Assembly (NCBI GenBank): GCA_045649415.1
Contig: JAZRPY010000004.1
Location: 1-64,000 of the forward strand
Direction: 5' to 3'
Source: CAKSQL01 sp045649415
GTDB lineage: Bacteria; Bacillota; Clostridia; UBA1381
Length of the DNA: 64,000 nucleotides
Shown here: positions 1 to 8,887 of the stretch, piece by piece
How the letters are laid out: each line of letters begins with the position of its first letter
How positions within the stretch are numbered: position 1 is the first letter of the stretch
The notes under the pieces: generated by a model
What the model was told of the DNA's origin: nothing
Seen by the model: only the letters and a program-made list of their open reading frames with translations
Databases searched by the model: none
Position numbers and translations under genes: made by a program

Positions 1-250
1 AAAAAGTTTTAATCTGTATATGTATATATAATCTCTCTATCTGTTGAGAGTGAGAACAATGTATCTTTTGATGAATATCTTATACTTTTTATTTACTCCC
101 ATATTGTAAAACTCCTTTTTTACCAAAAGATTTTATTTTCAAAAAGTAAGTCTTCAATCTGCATACTCCTATATAAGACCATTTCAATGGTTACTGGTAT
201 TGTGAAATAAAACTTGCTTTTTGGTATGGTTGGTCCTTCTCCGCCAAGGA
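1..250. other. Non-coding leader region, possible small RNA
   Basis: I see no credible protein gene here. The stretch is AT-rich and contains short hairpins, for example ACCATT/AATGGT near 178-191 and TCCTT/AAGGA near 232-249. It runs directly into a strong rho-independent terminator on the + strand. A terminator with no coding sequence before it suggests that a small RNA, or the tail of a transcript entering from the left, ends here. I could not match it to 6S, SRP or tmRNA. Confidence 0.3.
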
Positions 251-280
251 AAACAAGTATCTTTTGATACTTGTTTTTTT
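251..280 (+). terminator. Rho-independent terminator
   Basis: An 11-bp perfect stem (AAACAAGTATC / GATACTTGTTT) with a TTTT loop is followed by more T residues. It reads as a terminator on the + strand, ending whatever transcript covers the first 250 bases. Confidence 0.75.
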
Positions 281-323
281 GATGTAATAATTACAAATAA
301 TTTTCTTAATATCAGCTTTCTTC

Positions 324-352
324 TTGCCTTTTTATTTATTTTATGATAAAAT
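324..352 (+). promoter_or_regulatory. Sigma-A type promoter for nadE
   Basis: TTGCCT (324-329) and TAAAAT (347-352) are separated by 17 bp, about 40 bases before the nadE start codon. Their position supports ATG 393 as the start, because the longer upstream reading would begin inside the -35 box. Confidence 0.55.
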
Positions 353-392
353 ACTATTAAATTACACAAACTACTATGGTGGTGACTATAAA

Positions 393-1124
393 ATGTTTAA
401 TCCTGAAAAAGTTAAAAATGATTGTGTTCTATGGATAAGAGATTTTTTTATGAATAATGGTCCTGACTGCAATGCCATCGTTGGCATCTCAGGTGGAAAG
501 GACAGCTCAGTTGCAGCAGCGCTATGTGTGGAAGCCTTAGGAAAAGACAGAGTTGTTGGCGTTCTTATGCCACAAGGTGAGCAGCACGACATTGATATGG
601 CATATTTACTTGTTAATCATTTGGGAATACGCCATTTTGTTGTGAATGTAAAAGACTCAATTGATGGCATTATAAATAATATTCCCAATGAGCTTGACTT
701 ATCCTCACAAGCACTCCAGAATCTTCCACCAAGAATAAGAATGTCCACACTTTATTCAGTTTCCCAGAGTCTTAACGGACGAGTTTGCAACACATGTAAT
801 CTTTCTGAGGATTGGGTTGGATATTCCACAAGATATGGTGACTCTGTGGGGGATTTCTCGCCAATGTCGAAGCTCACAGTTACCGAGGTAAAGGAAATCG
901 GCAGAGTTTTAGGTCTTCCCGAGGAACTTGTTGAAAAAACCCCAATCGACGGACTTTGTGGAAAAACTGACGAGGAAAACTTAGGCTTTACCTACGCCGA
1001 GCTTGACCGATATATTCGTGAGGGCGTGATTGATGATTTGGATAAAAAGGAAATAATAGATAGAAAGCACCAGCAAAATCTCTTCAAGCTACAATTGATG
1101 CCCACATTTGAATATGAGCCATAA
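393..1124 (+). CDS. nadE: NAD(+) synthetase, ammonia-dependent type
   Basis: This cytoplasmic enzyme makes NAD from deamido-NAD, ATP and ammonia, the last step of NAD synthesis. The 243-residue protein carries the ATP-pyrophosphatase P-loop SGGKDSS at residues 33-39 and the family stretch RYGDSVGDFSPMSKLT. It has only the synthetase domain, with no N-terminal glutaminase, so ammonia is the likely nitrogen donor. I chose ATG 393 because GGTGGTGA lies just upstream and the protein then starts like its family; an in-frame TTG at 324 falls in the -35 box. It stands alone, with its own promoter and a large terminator behind it. Confidence 0.92.
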   Translation: MFNPEKVKNDCVLWIRDFFMNNGPDCNAIVGISGGKDSSVAAALCVEALGKDRVVGVLMPQGEQHDIDMAYLLVNHLGIRHFVVNVKDSIDGIINNIPNELDLSSQALQNLPPRIRMSTLYSVSQSLNGRVCNTCNLSEDWVGYSTRYGDSVGDFSPMSKLTVTEVKEIGRVLGLPEELVEKTPIDGLCGKTDEENLGFTYAELDRYIREGVIDDLDKKEIIDRKHQQNLFKLQLMPTFEYEP

Positions 1125-1146
1125 AAACAAGGGATACTCTAAGCAG

Positions 1147-1200
1147 ACCGACCCCTCAAAAGTTAGACCAAAAATCTAACAATTGAGAGGTCGGTTTTTT
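1147..1200 (+). terminator. Long terminator behind nadE
   Basis: A roughly 20-bp interrupted stem runs from ACCGACC through CTCAA and GTTAGA to TCTAAC, TTGAG and GGTCGGT, and is followed by six T. The arms also resemble the ends of IS3-family elements (CCTCAAAAGTTAGAC), so the terminator may derive from a mobile-element end. Confidence 0.8.
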
Positions 1201-1220
1201 CATAGCAAAATATATCTTTT

Positions 1221-2072
1221 TTATTCCTCTAAAAATCTTTTAACTTTATCTAATTCTTTAAGAGCTACTTGCCTTCCTGATATATAAGCTTTATCAATCT
1301 TTTTTTCGTTATGCTCAACTGCTCCAACATCTAATTTTTCATCAGGATAAATTATAAGTGCAGTTCCTTTTTCTTCACTTTTCCTGATATAGTCTAACTC
1401 TTCGTTGTACATAATATGTCTGTTTTTCAGAGCGTCAATCAAAACCTTTTCCTTGCCAAGTGCCAATTCAATCAAGGTCATAAGCTTACTGGGTTCCTTT
1501 TTAAAGCCTTTAGGCTGAGTGCAAATGACAATATTTTTATTATACCCCTTCTCCTCAAAAAACTTTAATGGAATTGAATCCGAAGTTCCTCCGTCCGACA
1601 GTCTTTTTCCGTCTATCTCAACTATTCTCGATACCACAGGCATTGATGCAGACGCCCTCATCCAATCCAGGTCGTAATCGTCACAGGTTTCGCACTTATA
1701 ATAGATGGCTTTCCCTGTGTCAACATCAGTGCATACCACATAAAATTCCATCTCATTATTCTTATACGCTTCATAATCGAACAAGTCAAGCTCATGAGGA
1801 AGCTTTCTATATGCAAAATCAGCACCATAAACATCGCCTGTCTTGATTAAGGAATACAGGCTTTTAAACCTTTTATCCTTGCAATATTTCTTGTTATATC
1901 TTATTACTCTGCCAATTTGTCCAGACTTATAGTTACAACCAAAGCAAGCACCTGCCGACACACCAACTGCCCCATCAAATGTGATACCATTTTCCATGAA
2001 AACATCCATCACCCCTGCGGAGAAAAGTCCACGCATTGCTCCACCTTCTAATACAAGTCCTTTTTTTATCAT
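1221..2072 (-). CDS. Patatin-like phospholipase
   Basis: This is a bacterial patatin of the YjjU/RssA type, a serine acyl hydrolase with a Ser-Asp dyad. In the 283-residue protein I see the oxyanion loop GGAMRG (residues 10-15), the nucleophile elbow GVSAG with Ser39, and a later DGG for the catalytic Asp. There is no signal peptide, so it should act in the cytoplasm on lipids or acyl esters; the substrate is unknown. I preferred ATG 2072, because an in-frame GTG at 2084 sits only two bases behind the AAGG ribosome site. It is a single gene between nadE and the atp operon, read toward nadE. Confidence 0.85.
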   Translation of the reverse strand: MIKKGLVLEGGAMRGLFSAGVMDVFMENGITFDGAVGVSAGACFGCNYKSGQIGRVIRYNKKYCKDKRFKSLYSLIKTGDVYGADFAYRKLPHELDLFDYEAYKNNEMEFYVVCTDVDTGKAIYYKCETCDDYDLDWMRASASMPVVSRIVEIDGKRLSDGGTSDSIPLKFFEEKGYNKNIVICTQPKGFKKEPSKLMTLIELALGKEKVLIDALKNRHIMYNEELDYIRKSEEKGTALIIYPDEKLDVGAVEHNEKKIDKAYISGRQVALKELDKVKRFLEE

Positions 2073-2196
2073 TTTCTCACACACCCTTATTTCAAGTTTT
2101 TAATCTTAGTTGATATTGTGAATAACAATATTATTTCTTAGTCTTTACTGAAGTGATGATATATCATAGCTTCTGAAATCATTGGTTGTTACAGCT

Positions 2197-2460
2197 TCAT
2201 ATAATCCAGCTAGCACTTCCCGACATAAGATTAACTATTTGAGTATCAACACTCAAGATACCTCTTTCAACCTTTAGTCTTTTTTCCTCTCCGTCTGACA
2301 ATTCAATTCTGCATTCGCAAGGAACAACAGAGGTGACAAAGGGAATGTGATTTGCCATAATTGCAAGTTCTCCCTCAACACCTCTTAAAGATATTTTAAC
2401 AATTTCCCCCTCATAGAGCTTTCCGTCAGGGGATGAAATTCTGAATTTAAAAGTTTTCAT
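2197..2460 (-). CDS. atpC: ATP synthase F1 epsilon subunit, short form
   Basis: The epsilon subunit belongs to the central stalk and couples rotor movement to F1. The sequence (FKISSPDGKLYEGEIVKISLRG, in part) is the usual N-terminal beta-sandwich. At 87 residues it ends where that domain ends, whereas the family is normally about 130-140 residues. The C-terminal helical hairpin, which inhibits ATP hydrolysis in other bacteria, is absent, and I found no continuation in another frame in the roughly 110 bp that follow. It is the last gene of the operon and its start touches the end of atpD. Confidence 0.9.
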   Translation of the reverse strand: MKTFKFRISSPDGKLYEGEIVKISLRGVEGELAIMANHIPFVTSVVPCECRIELSDGEEKRLKVERGILSVDTQIVNLMSGSASWII

Positions 2461-3857
2461 TATTCCACCTTTTTAGCCTTTTCAACAGCCTCATCAATAG
2501 TACCCACAAACAAGAATGCAGATTCAGGCAAATCGTCGTGCTTTCCCTCGATGATTTCCTTAAAGCCTCTTATAGTTTCGGACAATGGAACATAAGTTCC
2601 AGGAATACCGATAAATTTTTCAGAAACATGGAAGGGCTGAGATAAAAATCTTTGAATTTTTCTTGCTCTCTGAACTAAAAGCTTATCCTCATCCGACAAT
2701 TCATCCATACCCATAATTGCAATAATATCCATAAGCTCATTATAGCGTTGGAGTACTCTTTGCACCTCACGGGCAACCATATAATGCTCCTCACCCAAAA
2801 TCTCAGGCGATAAAATTCTACTTGTTGACTCCAACGGGTCAACTGCAGGATAGATACCCTGTGACGCAATCTGACGAGACAAAACTGTGGTTGCATCAAG
2901 GTGAGCAAAGGTAGTTGCAGGTGCAGGGTCAGTAAGGTCGTCTGCAGGCACATAAACTGCCTGAATTGATGTAATTGAGCCTTTTTTGGTAGATGTTATT
3001 CTTTCCTGAAGCATACCCATTTCATTGGCAAGTGTAGGCTGATATCCAACTGCTGACGGCATTCTGCCAAGAAGTGCAGAAACCTCGGAGCCTGCCTGAG
3101 TGAACCTGAATATATTGTCAATAAACAACAAAACATCCTGTCCTTCCTCTTCTCTGAAATACTCAGCTATGGTAAGACCTGAAAGTCCAACTCTCATTCT
3201 CGCTCCTGGAGGCTCATTCATTTGTCCATAAACAAGGGTGGTGTTCGACAAAACCCCTGATTCCTTCATTTCATTATATAGGTCATTTCCCTCTCTTGTT
3301 CTTTCACCAACACCTGTGAAAACCGACAAGCCTCCATGCTCCTTGGCGATATTGTTGATAAGCTCCATAATAAGTACAGTCTTGCCAACTCCTGCACCAC
3401 CAAAAAGTCCTATTTTACCACCCTTTGAATAAGGGCAGATAAGGTCGATAACCTTAATACCAGTTTCCAGAATTTCTGTGGAGGTTGAAAGCTCGGAATA
3501 CTCAGGTGCAGGACGGTGAATGTCCCACCTTTCCACATCCTTTAGCGCTTCCTTGTTATCAACAGGATCTCCTAAAACATTGAAAATTCTACCCAATGTT
3601 TTTCTGCCAACAGGCACACTGATAGGCTTTTTTGTGTCAAGGACATCGGTACCTCTTTTTAGTCCGTCTGTGGATGCCATAGCAATACATCTTACAATAT
3701 TATCACCAATATGCTGAGCTACCTCAACGGTTAGCTCTCTGTCGGCAATTTTCATTGTAAGAGCATTATATATGCCGGGCAGATTTCCTTCCTCAAATTG
3801 AACATCTACTACAGGTCCCATAACCTGTACAACCTTGCCATAAACTAAACTTGACAT
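2460..3857 (-). CDS. atpD: ATP synthase F1 beta subunit
   Basis: This is the catalytic subunit of F1. The 465-residue protein shows the Walker A loop GGAGVGKT, the catalytic-loop region GERTREGNDLY, and LLFIDNIFRF, and it has full family length. AGGAG lies ahead of the ATG. It sits 11 bp behind atpG and overlaps the atpC start by one base, consistent with a single polycistronic message. Confidence 0.98.
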   Translation of the reverse strand: MSSLVYGKVVQVMGPVVDVQFEEGNLPGIYNALTMKIADRELTVEVAQHIGDNIVRCIAMASTDGLKRGTDVLDTKKPISVPVGRKTLGRIFNVLGDPVDNKEALKDVERWDIHRPAPEYSELSTSTEILETGIKVIDLICPYSKGGKIGLFGGAGVGKTVLIMELINNIAKEHGGLSVFTGVGERTREGNDLYNEMKESGVLSNTTLVYGQMNEPPGARMRVGLSGLTIAEYFREEEGQDVLLFIDNIFRFTQAGSEVSALLGRMPSAVGYQPTLANEMGMLQERITSTKKGSITSIQAVYVPADDLTDPAPATTFAHLDATTVLSRQIASQGIYPAVDPLESTSRILSPEILGEEHYMVAREVQRVLQRYNELMDIIAIMGMDELSDEDKLLVQRARKIQRFLSQPFHVSEKFIGIPGTYVPLSETIRGFKEIIEGKHDDLPESAFLFVGTIDEAVEKAKKVE

Positions 3858-3868
3858 ATTTTTGCTCC

Positions 3869-4672
3869 TTATACGCCGCTACCGGCTACTATTTCCGTAA
3901 TTTCCTGAGTAATTGTTCCTTGACGGGCACGATTATATTCAAGAGTTAGATTATCTATCATCTCGGTTGCATTCTTTTCTGCCAAATCCATCGCAAATCG
4001 TCTTTGAACTACCTCACAGGTAAAGCTTTCTCTTGCTGACAAGATAATTTTTGCTGAAATATATTCCTCAATAACGCCTTCTAAAACGGTCACCTCATCA
4101 GGCTCAAATATCACATCCTGTGGCATTGGCTTTTCTTTTTTTTTCAATGGTAAAAGCCATTCCACCTTCGGCTCCTGCGTCATCATTGAGATATACTTGG
4201 TGGATACAATTCCCACCTTGTTAAACTCACCATTTGAAAATCCCGAGCAGAGCTTTTGTGCAAGCTCAATGGCTGAGGAATAATTGTAGCCCTCAATATT
4301 GACTACCTCCTTGCCATACTTTTCACAGGCTCTTTTCCCAATAGCATATATTATGTCCTTATCTATTTGCTCAACTAATTTGAATACATTGTTGTTATAG
4401 CCACCTGCCAGACCTCTGTCCCCTGCCATAACAACAAGACAAACCTTTTGATTCTCGGCAGCTTTCATATATGCACTTTTCTCACAAGCCTTAGCTGAGG
4501 ATAGCATCGAGATAGTGTCCTCCAAGGCATTAAAATATTCACGGCTTTTTATCATCCCCACAGTTGCACCTTTTATTTTTGCCGATGCAACAAGTCCCAT
4601 TGCATTGGTAAGATGCAGGGTGGAGTTCACACTTTTTATTCTATTTTTAATGCTTTTAATATCTACTCCCAT
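3869..4672 (-). CDS. atpG: ATP synthase F1 gamma subunit
   Basis: Gamma is the rotating shaft inside the alpha3beta3 ring. The 267-residue protein has the N-terminal helix (IKSIKNRIKSVNSTLHLTNAM) and the conserved C-terminal stretch RARQGTITQEITEIVAG, which form the coiled-coil axle. The internal GDRGLAGGYN motif is also typical. It lies 4 bp behind atpA in the operon. Confidence 0.97.
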   Translation of the reverse strand: MGVDIKSIKNRIKSVNSTLHLTNAMGLVASAKIKGATVGMIKSREYFNALEDTISMLSSAKACEKSAYMKAAENQKVCLVVMAGDRGLAGGYNNNVFKLVEQIDKDIIYAIGKRACEKYGKEVVNIEGYNYSSAIELAQKLCSGFSNGEFNKVGIVSTKYISMMTQEPKVEWLLPLKKKEKPMPQDVIFEPDEVTVLEGVIEEYISAKIILSARESFTCEVVQRRFAMDLAEKNATEMIDNLTLEYNRARQGTITQEITEIVAGSGV

Positions 4673-4676
4673 AGCC

Positions 4677-6170
4677 CTACTCCTTCATTTCAAGGAGTGC
4701 CTTCTTTAAAGTTTCAATATCCTCTTGCTCATAGAAGTTACTCTCAAAGCGTTTTAAAAGCTCCTGATACTTATCCTCTAAAAGATTAAATAATCTTTCC
4801 TCATATTCCTTCACCTTATTTATTGGCGTTTCATTAAGATATCCGTTAATAACTGCATACACAATCGCTACCTGACATCCTGCACGAACAGGTGAATTTC
4901 TTTTCTGTTTCAGGACCTCAACAATTCTTTCTCCAAGTGCAAGTCTTTCTTTTGTGTCCTTATCCAAATCACTTCCGAATTGAGCAAATGCCTGAAGCTC
5001 CCTGTATTGTGCATACAAAAGCTTCAATTCTCCCGACACCTTTTTCATTGCCTTCAACTGTGCTGCTCCACCAACTCGGCTTACTGAAATACCGGGGTTA
5101 ATAGCAGGCATAATTCCTGCATGGAATAGCTCGGTTTCCAGAAATATCTGTCCGTCTGTGATTGATATAACATTTGTGGGGATATATGCCGACACATCCC
5201 CTGCCTGAGTTTCAATCAGGGGTAGTGCAGTTATTGAGCCACCACCATACTCAGGTGCCACACAAGCTGCTCTTTCCAATAATCTTGAATGAAGATAAAA
5301 AACATCTCCCGGATATGCCTCTCTTCCTGGTGGGCGTCTAATAAGCAGGGAAAGTGCTCTGTATGCTACTGCATGCTTTGACAAATCGTCATAAACTATA
5401 AGCACATCCTTGCCCTGCTCCCTGAAATATTCAGCCATAGCACAACCCGAATATGGAGCAATATACTGAAGTGGTGCAGTTTCGGAAGCTGACGCAGAAA
5501 CGATAATGGTATATTCCATCGCCCCTGACCTTGTGAGCTCATTTGCAAGCTGAACAACTGCAGTATTCTTCTGTCCGATTGCAACATATATGCATATTAC
5601 ATTCTCATTCTTTTGGTTGATAATGGTGTCTATTGCTATCTCAGTTTTACCTGTTTGCCTGTCACCAATAATAAGCTCTCTCTGACCTCTGCCAATAGGA
5701 ATCATACTGTCGATAGCCACAATTCCTGTCTGCAATGGCACAGACACACTTTTTCTTTCAATTATACCGGGAGCTTCAGTTTCAATAGGTCTTGTTGTGG
5801 TTGCGTTAACAGGGCCTTTTCCGTCGATAGGATTTCCCAAAGCATCCACAACTCTTCCTAAAAGTGCCTCACCCACAGGCACAGATACAACCTTACCCGT
5901 ACAGCTCACCTTGGAGCCTTCCGAAATATTATTTGTATCTGAAAGGAGTGCCACCGACACAGTTTCACTTTCTAAGTTTTGTGCCATACCATAGCTTGAG
6001 TCCTCAAATTCAAGAAGCTCATTTGCCATACAAGACCTAAGACCATAAACTCTTGCAATTCCGTCACCAACAAGAATTACCGTCCCTGTTTCCTTCATTT
6101 CAACCTGTTTTTCGTAGTTTTTAATCTGTTCCTTTATGACACTGCTGATTTCATCAGGATTAAAGCTCAT
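4677..6170 (-). CDS. atpA: ATP synthase F1 alpha subunit
   Basis: The alpha subunit is the non-catalytic nucleotide-binding partner of beta. The 497-residue protein has Walker A GDRQTGKT and the conserved PAINPGISVSRVGGAAQ segment near the C-terminal third. Length is normal for the family. The start overlaps the end of atpH by four bases, which suggests translational coupling. Confidence 0.98.
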   Translation of the reverse strand: MSFNPDEISSVIKEQIKNYEKQVEMKETGTVILVGDGIARVYGLRSCMANELLEFEDSSYGMAQNLESETVSVALLSDTNNISEGSKVSCTGKVVSVPVGEALLGRVVDALGNPIDGKGPVNATTTRPIETEAPGIIERKSVSVPLQTGIVAIDSMIPIGRGQRELIIGDRQTGKTEIAIDTIINQKNENVICIYVAIGQKNTAVVQLANELTRSGAMEYTIIVSASASETAPLQYIAPYSGCAMAEYFREQGKDVLIVYDDLSKHAVAYRALSLLIRRPPGREAYPGDVFYLHSRLLERAACVAPEYGGGSITALPLIETQAGDVSAYIPTNVISITDGQIFLETELFHAGIMPAINPGISVSRVGGAAQLKAMKKVSGELKLLYAQYRELQAFAQFGSDLDKDTKERLALGERIVEVLKQKRNSPVRAGCQVAIVYAVINGYLNETPINKVKEYEERLFNLLEDKYQELLKRFESNFYEQEDIETLKKALLEMKE

Positions 6171-6706
6171 TTTTTAATCACTTCCTTAACGCTCTGTAGC
6201 TGACCTTTTAAGCTACCGTCAATTATTTTTCCATCCATTTCAATTATAAGTCCACCTATTATTGACTCGTCAATTTCATAATCTATAACTACCCTTCCAC
6301 CTGTTATTTTTTCAAGCTTTTCCAAAAGTGCAGCCTTTTGTCCTTTTAAAAGCTCGGTTGCTGATTTCACTCTCGCAGTAGTTATCTTATTTATTTTCTC
6401 ATACATATCATTAAACTCATCTATACTATCCAACAGAAATTTAAGATGTCCTTTCTCGCACAAAAGCTTAATATATGATAAAATGTTTTCAGGCACAGCC
6501 TTGCCAAAAGCCTTATTTATAGCCTCTTTTCTTTCACTCATCTCTATTGCAGGAGAGGATAACAATGCTATATATTGAGGGTTATCTAAAATAACATCCC
6601 GAATTAAAGAAAACGACTCCCTATACTCCTTGCTTTTTCCTTCCTCCGTGGCAATTTCAAAGATTGCTTTTGCATATTCACGACTCAAATCATTCATCCT
6701 TATCAC
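6167..6706 (-). CDS. atpH: ATP synthase delta subunit
   Basis: Delta links the peripheral stalk (b subunits) to the top of F1. At 179 residues it matches family length, with the typical opening SREYAKAIFEIA and the C-terminal motif IGGLIIEMDGKIIDGSLKGQ. It overlaps atpF by 17 bp and atpA by 4 bp. An in-frame ATG three codons downstream (6697) is an alternative start. Confidence 0.95.
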   Translation of the reverse strand: MIRMNDLSREYAKAIFEIATEEGKSKEYRESFSLIRDVILDNPQYIALLSSPAIEMSERKEAINKAFGKAVPENILSYIKLLCEKGHLKFLLDSIDEFNDMYEKINKITTARVKSATELLKGQKAALLEKLEKITGGRVVIDYEIDESIIGGLIIEMDGKIIDGSLKGQLQSVKEVIKK

Positions 6707-7196
6707 CTATCTTTTCAATAAATGAATCAATAAGGTCACGATGGTCCTCAGGATTGATTTCTCTTTTTAAAAGCTTATTGGCAATAGTTGATGATACATC
6801 AATGATTTCTCTTTTGATGCTTTCCTCTGCCTTTTTCATTTCTAATTTCGCTTCATTTTCAGCCTGACGGACAATCCCCTCTGCCCTTTCCTGTGCCTTT
6901 GAAACAATGGAGTCACCTTGTCTTTTAGCACTGTCCTCGGCAGTTTTAATCATATCTTCGGCAGTTTGTTTTGCAGTTTTCATTTTCTCATCCCAATAAA
7001 GCCTGTTTCCCTCTGCTTGTTTTTTATAGTCCTCTGCCTCCTGATATTTATTATCAAGCTCGGCTTGTCTTTTAGAAAGCATTTTATTCACAGGCTTAAA
7101 CAAAAACTTTTTGATAATGAGATATAAGACCACTAAATTCAATAAGGAAACCAATATGTTCCATATATTGACCGAAATAACCCCTAACGATTGCAT
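6690..7196 (-). CDS. atpF: ATP synthase F0 b subunit
   Basis: The b subunit forms the peripheral stalk. The 168-residue protein has one N-terminal membrane helix (about residues 8-28) and then a long, highly charged helix rich in Glu, Lys and Ala that should form the dimeric coiled coil. Only one b-type gene is present, so the stalk is probably a homodimer. Confidence 0.95.
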   Translation of the reverse strand: MQSLGVISVNIWNILVSLLNLVVLYLIIKKFLFKPVNKMLSKRQAELDNKYQEAEDYKKQAEGNRLYWDEKMKTAKQTAEDMIKTAEDSAKRQGDSIVSKAQERAEGIVRQAENEAKLEMKKAEESIKREIIDVSSTIANKLLKREINPEDHRDLIDSFIEKIGDKDE

Positions 7197-7214
7197 AATA
7201 TTTCAATCTCCCAA

Positions 7215-7499
7215 TTAAGCTATTGTTGATACTAAAATGTCCACCAGCATACCAGGTGCAACGAACAATAATAAAATAGCAATAACAAGTGCATAAAGAC
7301 CTGTTGTTTCTGCAATTGCACAACCCATAAGCATAGTTGATGTAACATCACCCTTTGCCTCAGGCTGACGACCAATAGCTTCACAAGCCTTTGCCACTGC
7401 ATTACCTTCACCAATACCCGGTCCGATACCTGCTATCATAGCAGTACCTGCTCCCAAAGCACAACATCCTAAAATAATACCAATTGCAATTTCCAACAT
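7215..7499 (-). CDS. atpE: ATP synthase F0 c subunit, sodium type with two carboxylates
   Basis: This is the ring-forming proteolipid, 94 residues and two membrane helices. The ion-binding Glu64 lies in AIAETTGLY, where Thr65, Thr66 and Tyr69 match the sodium ligands of Ilyobacter tartaricus c (Glu65, Ser66, Thr67, Tyr70). Helix 1 has GPGIGEG with Glu31 where Ilyobacter has Gln32. This Glu/Glu arrangement is the two-carboxylate motif known from sodium-driven rotors such as that of Fusobacterium nucleatum. Sodium coupling is therefore inferred; the residues themselves are seen directly. Confidence 0.95.
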   Translation of the reverse strand: MLEIAIGIILGCCALGAGTAMIAGIGPGIGEGNAVAKACEAIGRQPEAKGDVTSTMLMGCAIAETTGLYALVIAILLLFVAPGMLVDILVSTIA

Positions 7500-7502
7500 A
7501 GT

Positions 7503-8405
7503 CTAAAACCCTCCTGATTTTTGTAATTTATTTTTCTTTTTTAGTTTTCTTTCTTTATATAATTCAAGAGGAAATCCTCCTGAAATATAGAGCATTGTAA
7601 GCATAGCGAATATATACGCCTGAAGGATACCACTGAATATATCAAAATATATTGATAATATAGCAGGGATACCAACTCTCAAAAATGGAAAATCTCCCAA
7701 AAATCCCGGAAGATTTCCAAATATCATATTGGATAATCCTCCAAGTCCAGCCGCCACAAGCACCGATATAACCGAGCCTGACAACACATTCCCGTAATGA
7801 CGGAACGCCATGGAAACTGGGGTTGCCACCTCACTTATCACATTCAATGGTGCCATCAAAGCAGGGTTTAGAAAGCTTTTTAAATACTCAACAGGTCCAC
7901 ACTTCATTTTGTAGTAGGTAATCAGTATGAACACCAGTATTGCCCAGCCTGCCACAACATTTAAATCCGATGTGGGTGGATATAGTCCCACAAGGGTTAT
8001 TAAACTTGAAAAGGCAGATAATCCAAGGATTGCCACAACAAATGGTGCAAAGAAGGAGAAGTATTCTCCCATATTCCCCTCTGTCATTTTTTTTGATTTT
8101 TCCACTATCATTTCTGCAAAATGGTGGCGAGTTAGCCACACTCCATTTTCTATTCCATGAGTCATATAAAGGCACAGGAACAATAGTGAAAACATAACTA
8201 TCAGGGAATTGACCTGAGATTCTGAAATGATTATCTCCTGAATGGGAGCAGGGACTTTAAAATATATCAAAGCTCCTGTCACTGCAATTCCTACACTTTC
8301 GGGAGTTGTTAATATCTTTATCACAATTCCCGATAAAATCGGCAAAATCATAAGGGTTAAGTATATACCGTCTATGATTTTAAACCGACGAGTTTTCATA
8401 TTCAT
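7503..8405 (-). CDS. atpB: ATP synthase F0 a subunit
   Basis: The stator a subunit forms the ion half-channels against the c ring. The 300-residue hydrophobic protein has the essential Arg in SMAFRHYGNVLSG and the last helices GILQAYIFAMLTMLYI. It is longer at the N-terminus than compact a subunits, with an extra helix and a loop before the core. It overlaps atpI by four bases and ends 3 bp before the atpE start. Confidence 0.95.
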   Translation of the reverse strand: MNMKTRRFKIIDGIYLTLMILPILSGIVIKILTTPESVGIAVTGALIYFKVPAPIQEIIISESQVNSLIVMFSLLFLCLYMTHGIENGVWLTRHHFAEMIVEKSKKMTEGNMGEYFSFFAPFVVAILGLSAFSSLITLVGLYPPTSDLNVVAGWAILVFILITYYKMKCGPVEYLKSFLNPALMAPLNVISEVATPVSMAFRHYGNVLSGSVISVLVAAGLGGLSNMIFGNLPGFLGDFPFLRVGIPAILSIYFDIFSGILQAYIFAMLTMLYISGGFPLELYKERKLKKKNKLQKSGGF

Positions 8406-8797
8406 TCTTTTTCTTTCTCCCCCTTCTTATCTACGATAGGTCTTAGTGCCACTGCAATTCTTGGGAAGAATATAGGAACAATTGTGGCTACAACATTGCA
8501 ATGGGGGATTAAAACCCCTGCAACAAGGCACACAAAAACTCCCAAGTTCCTTAACCCCTGAGATGCTCTCATCATTTTTTTTGCATCCTGGGCGTCCTTC
8601 TCTAACGCCTTCTGGACTGTGAGTCCCATAAAGAAGAAATTTAAAATTCCAACTAAAGCAGATAAAATGTTTCCTAAAAGGACAGTGTAGTCCCATCTTT
8701 TCAAAACAAGAAAAATTGCCTGAAATAAAACACTCATCAGGATTGTTGATATAGCAATATATTTAGTTTCTTTTAATATTGTGTTGTCTATTTTCAT
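8402..8797 (-). CDS. atpI: ATP synthase-associated protein I
   Basis: A 131-residue membrane protein with about four hydrophobic helices is the first gene of the operon. It fits the AtpI/Uncl family by position, size and topology more than by clear motifs. AtpI assists c-ring assembly and has also been linked to magnesium or calcium uptake. AGAGGA precedes the ATG, and the gene overlaps atpB by ATGA. Confidence 0.8.
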   Translation of the reverse strand: MKIDNTILKETKYIAISTILMSVLFQAIFLVLKRWDYTVLLGNILSALVGILNFFFMGLTVQKALEKDAQDAKKMMRASQGLRNLGVFVCLVAGVLIPHCNVVATIVPIFFPRIAVALRPIVDKKGEKEKE

Positions 8798-8842
8798 TAT
8801 CGCAATTCCTCTCTTTTATATTTCCCGAATTTTCCCTATTTT

Positions 8843-8871
8843 ATTATATATTGAATATCGTTTTTGTGCAA
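8843..8871 (-). promoter_or_regulatory. Promoter of the atp operon
   Basis: On the - strand TTGCAC (8866-8871) and TATAAT (8843-8848) are separated by exactly 17 bp, about 45 bases upstream of atpI. It is the only strong promoter ahead of the nine atp genes. Confidence 0.75.
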
Positions 8872-8887
8872 GCATGATTCAATACTA

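Noticed and set aside
184..369. 61-codon - strand ORF at the left end
   Set aside because: It runs through the terminator hairpin and the nadE promoter, and the protein has no plausible features.
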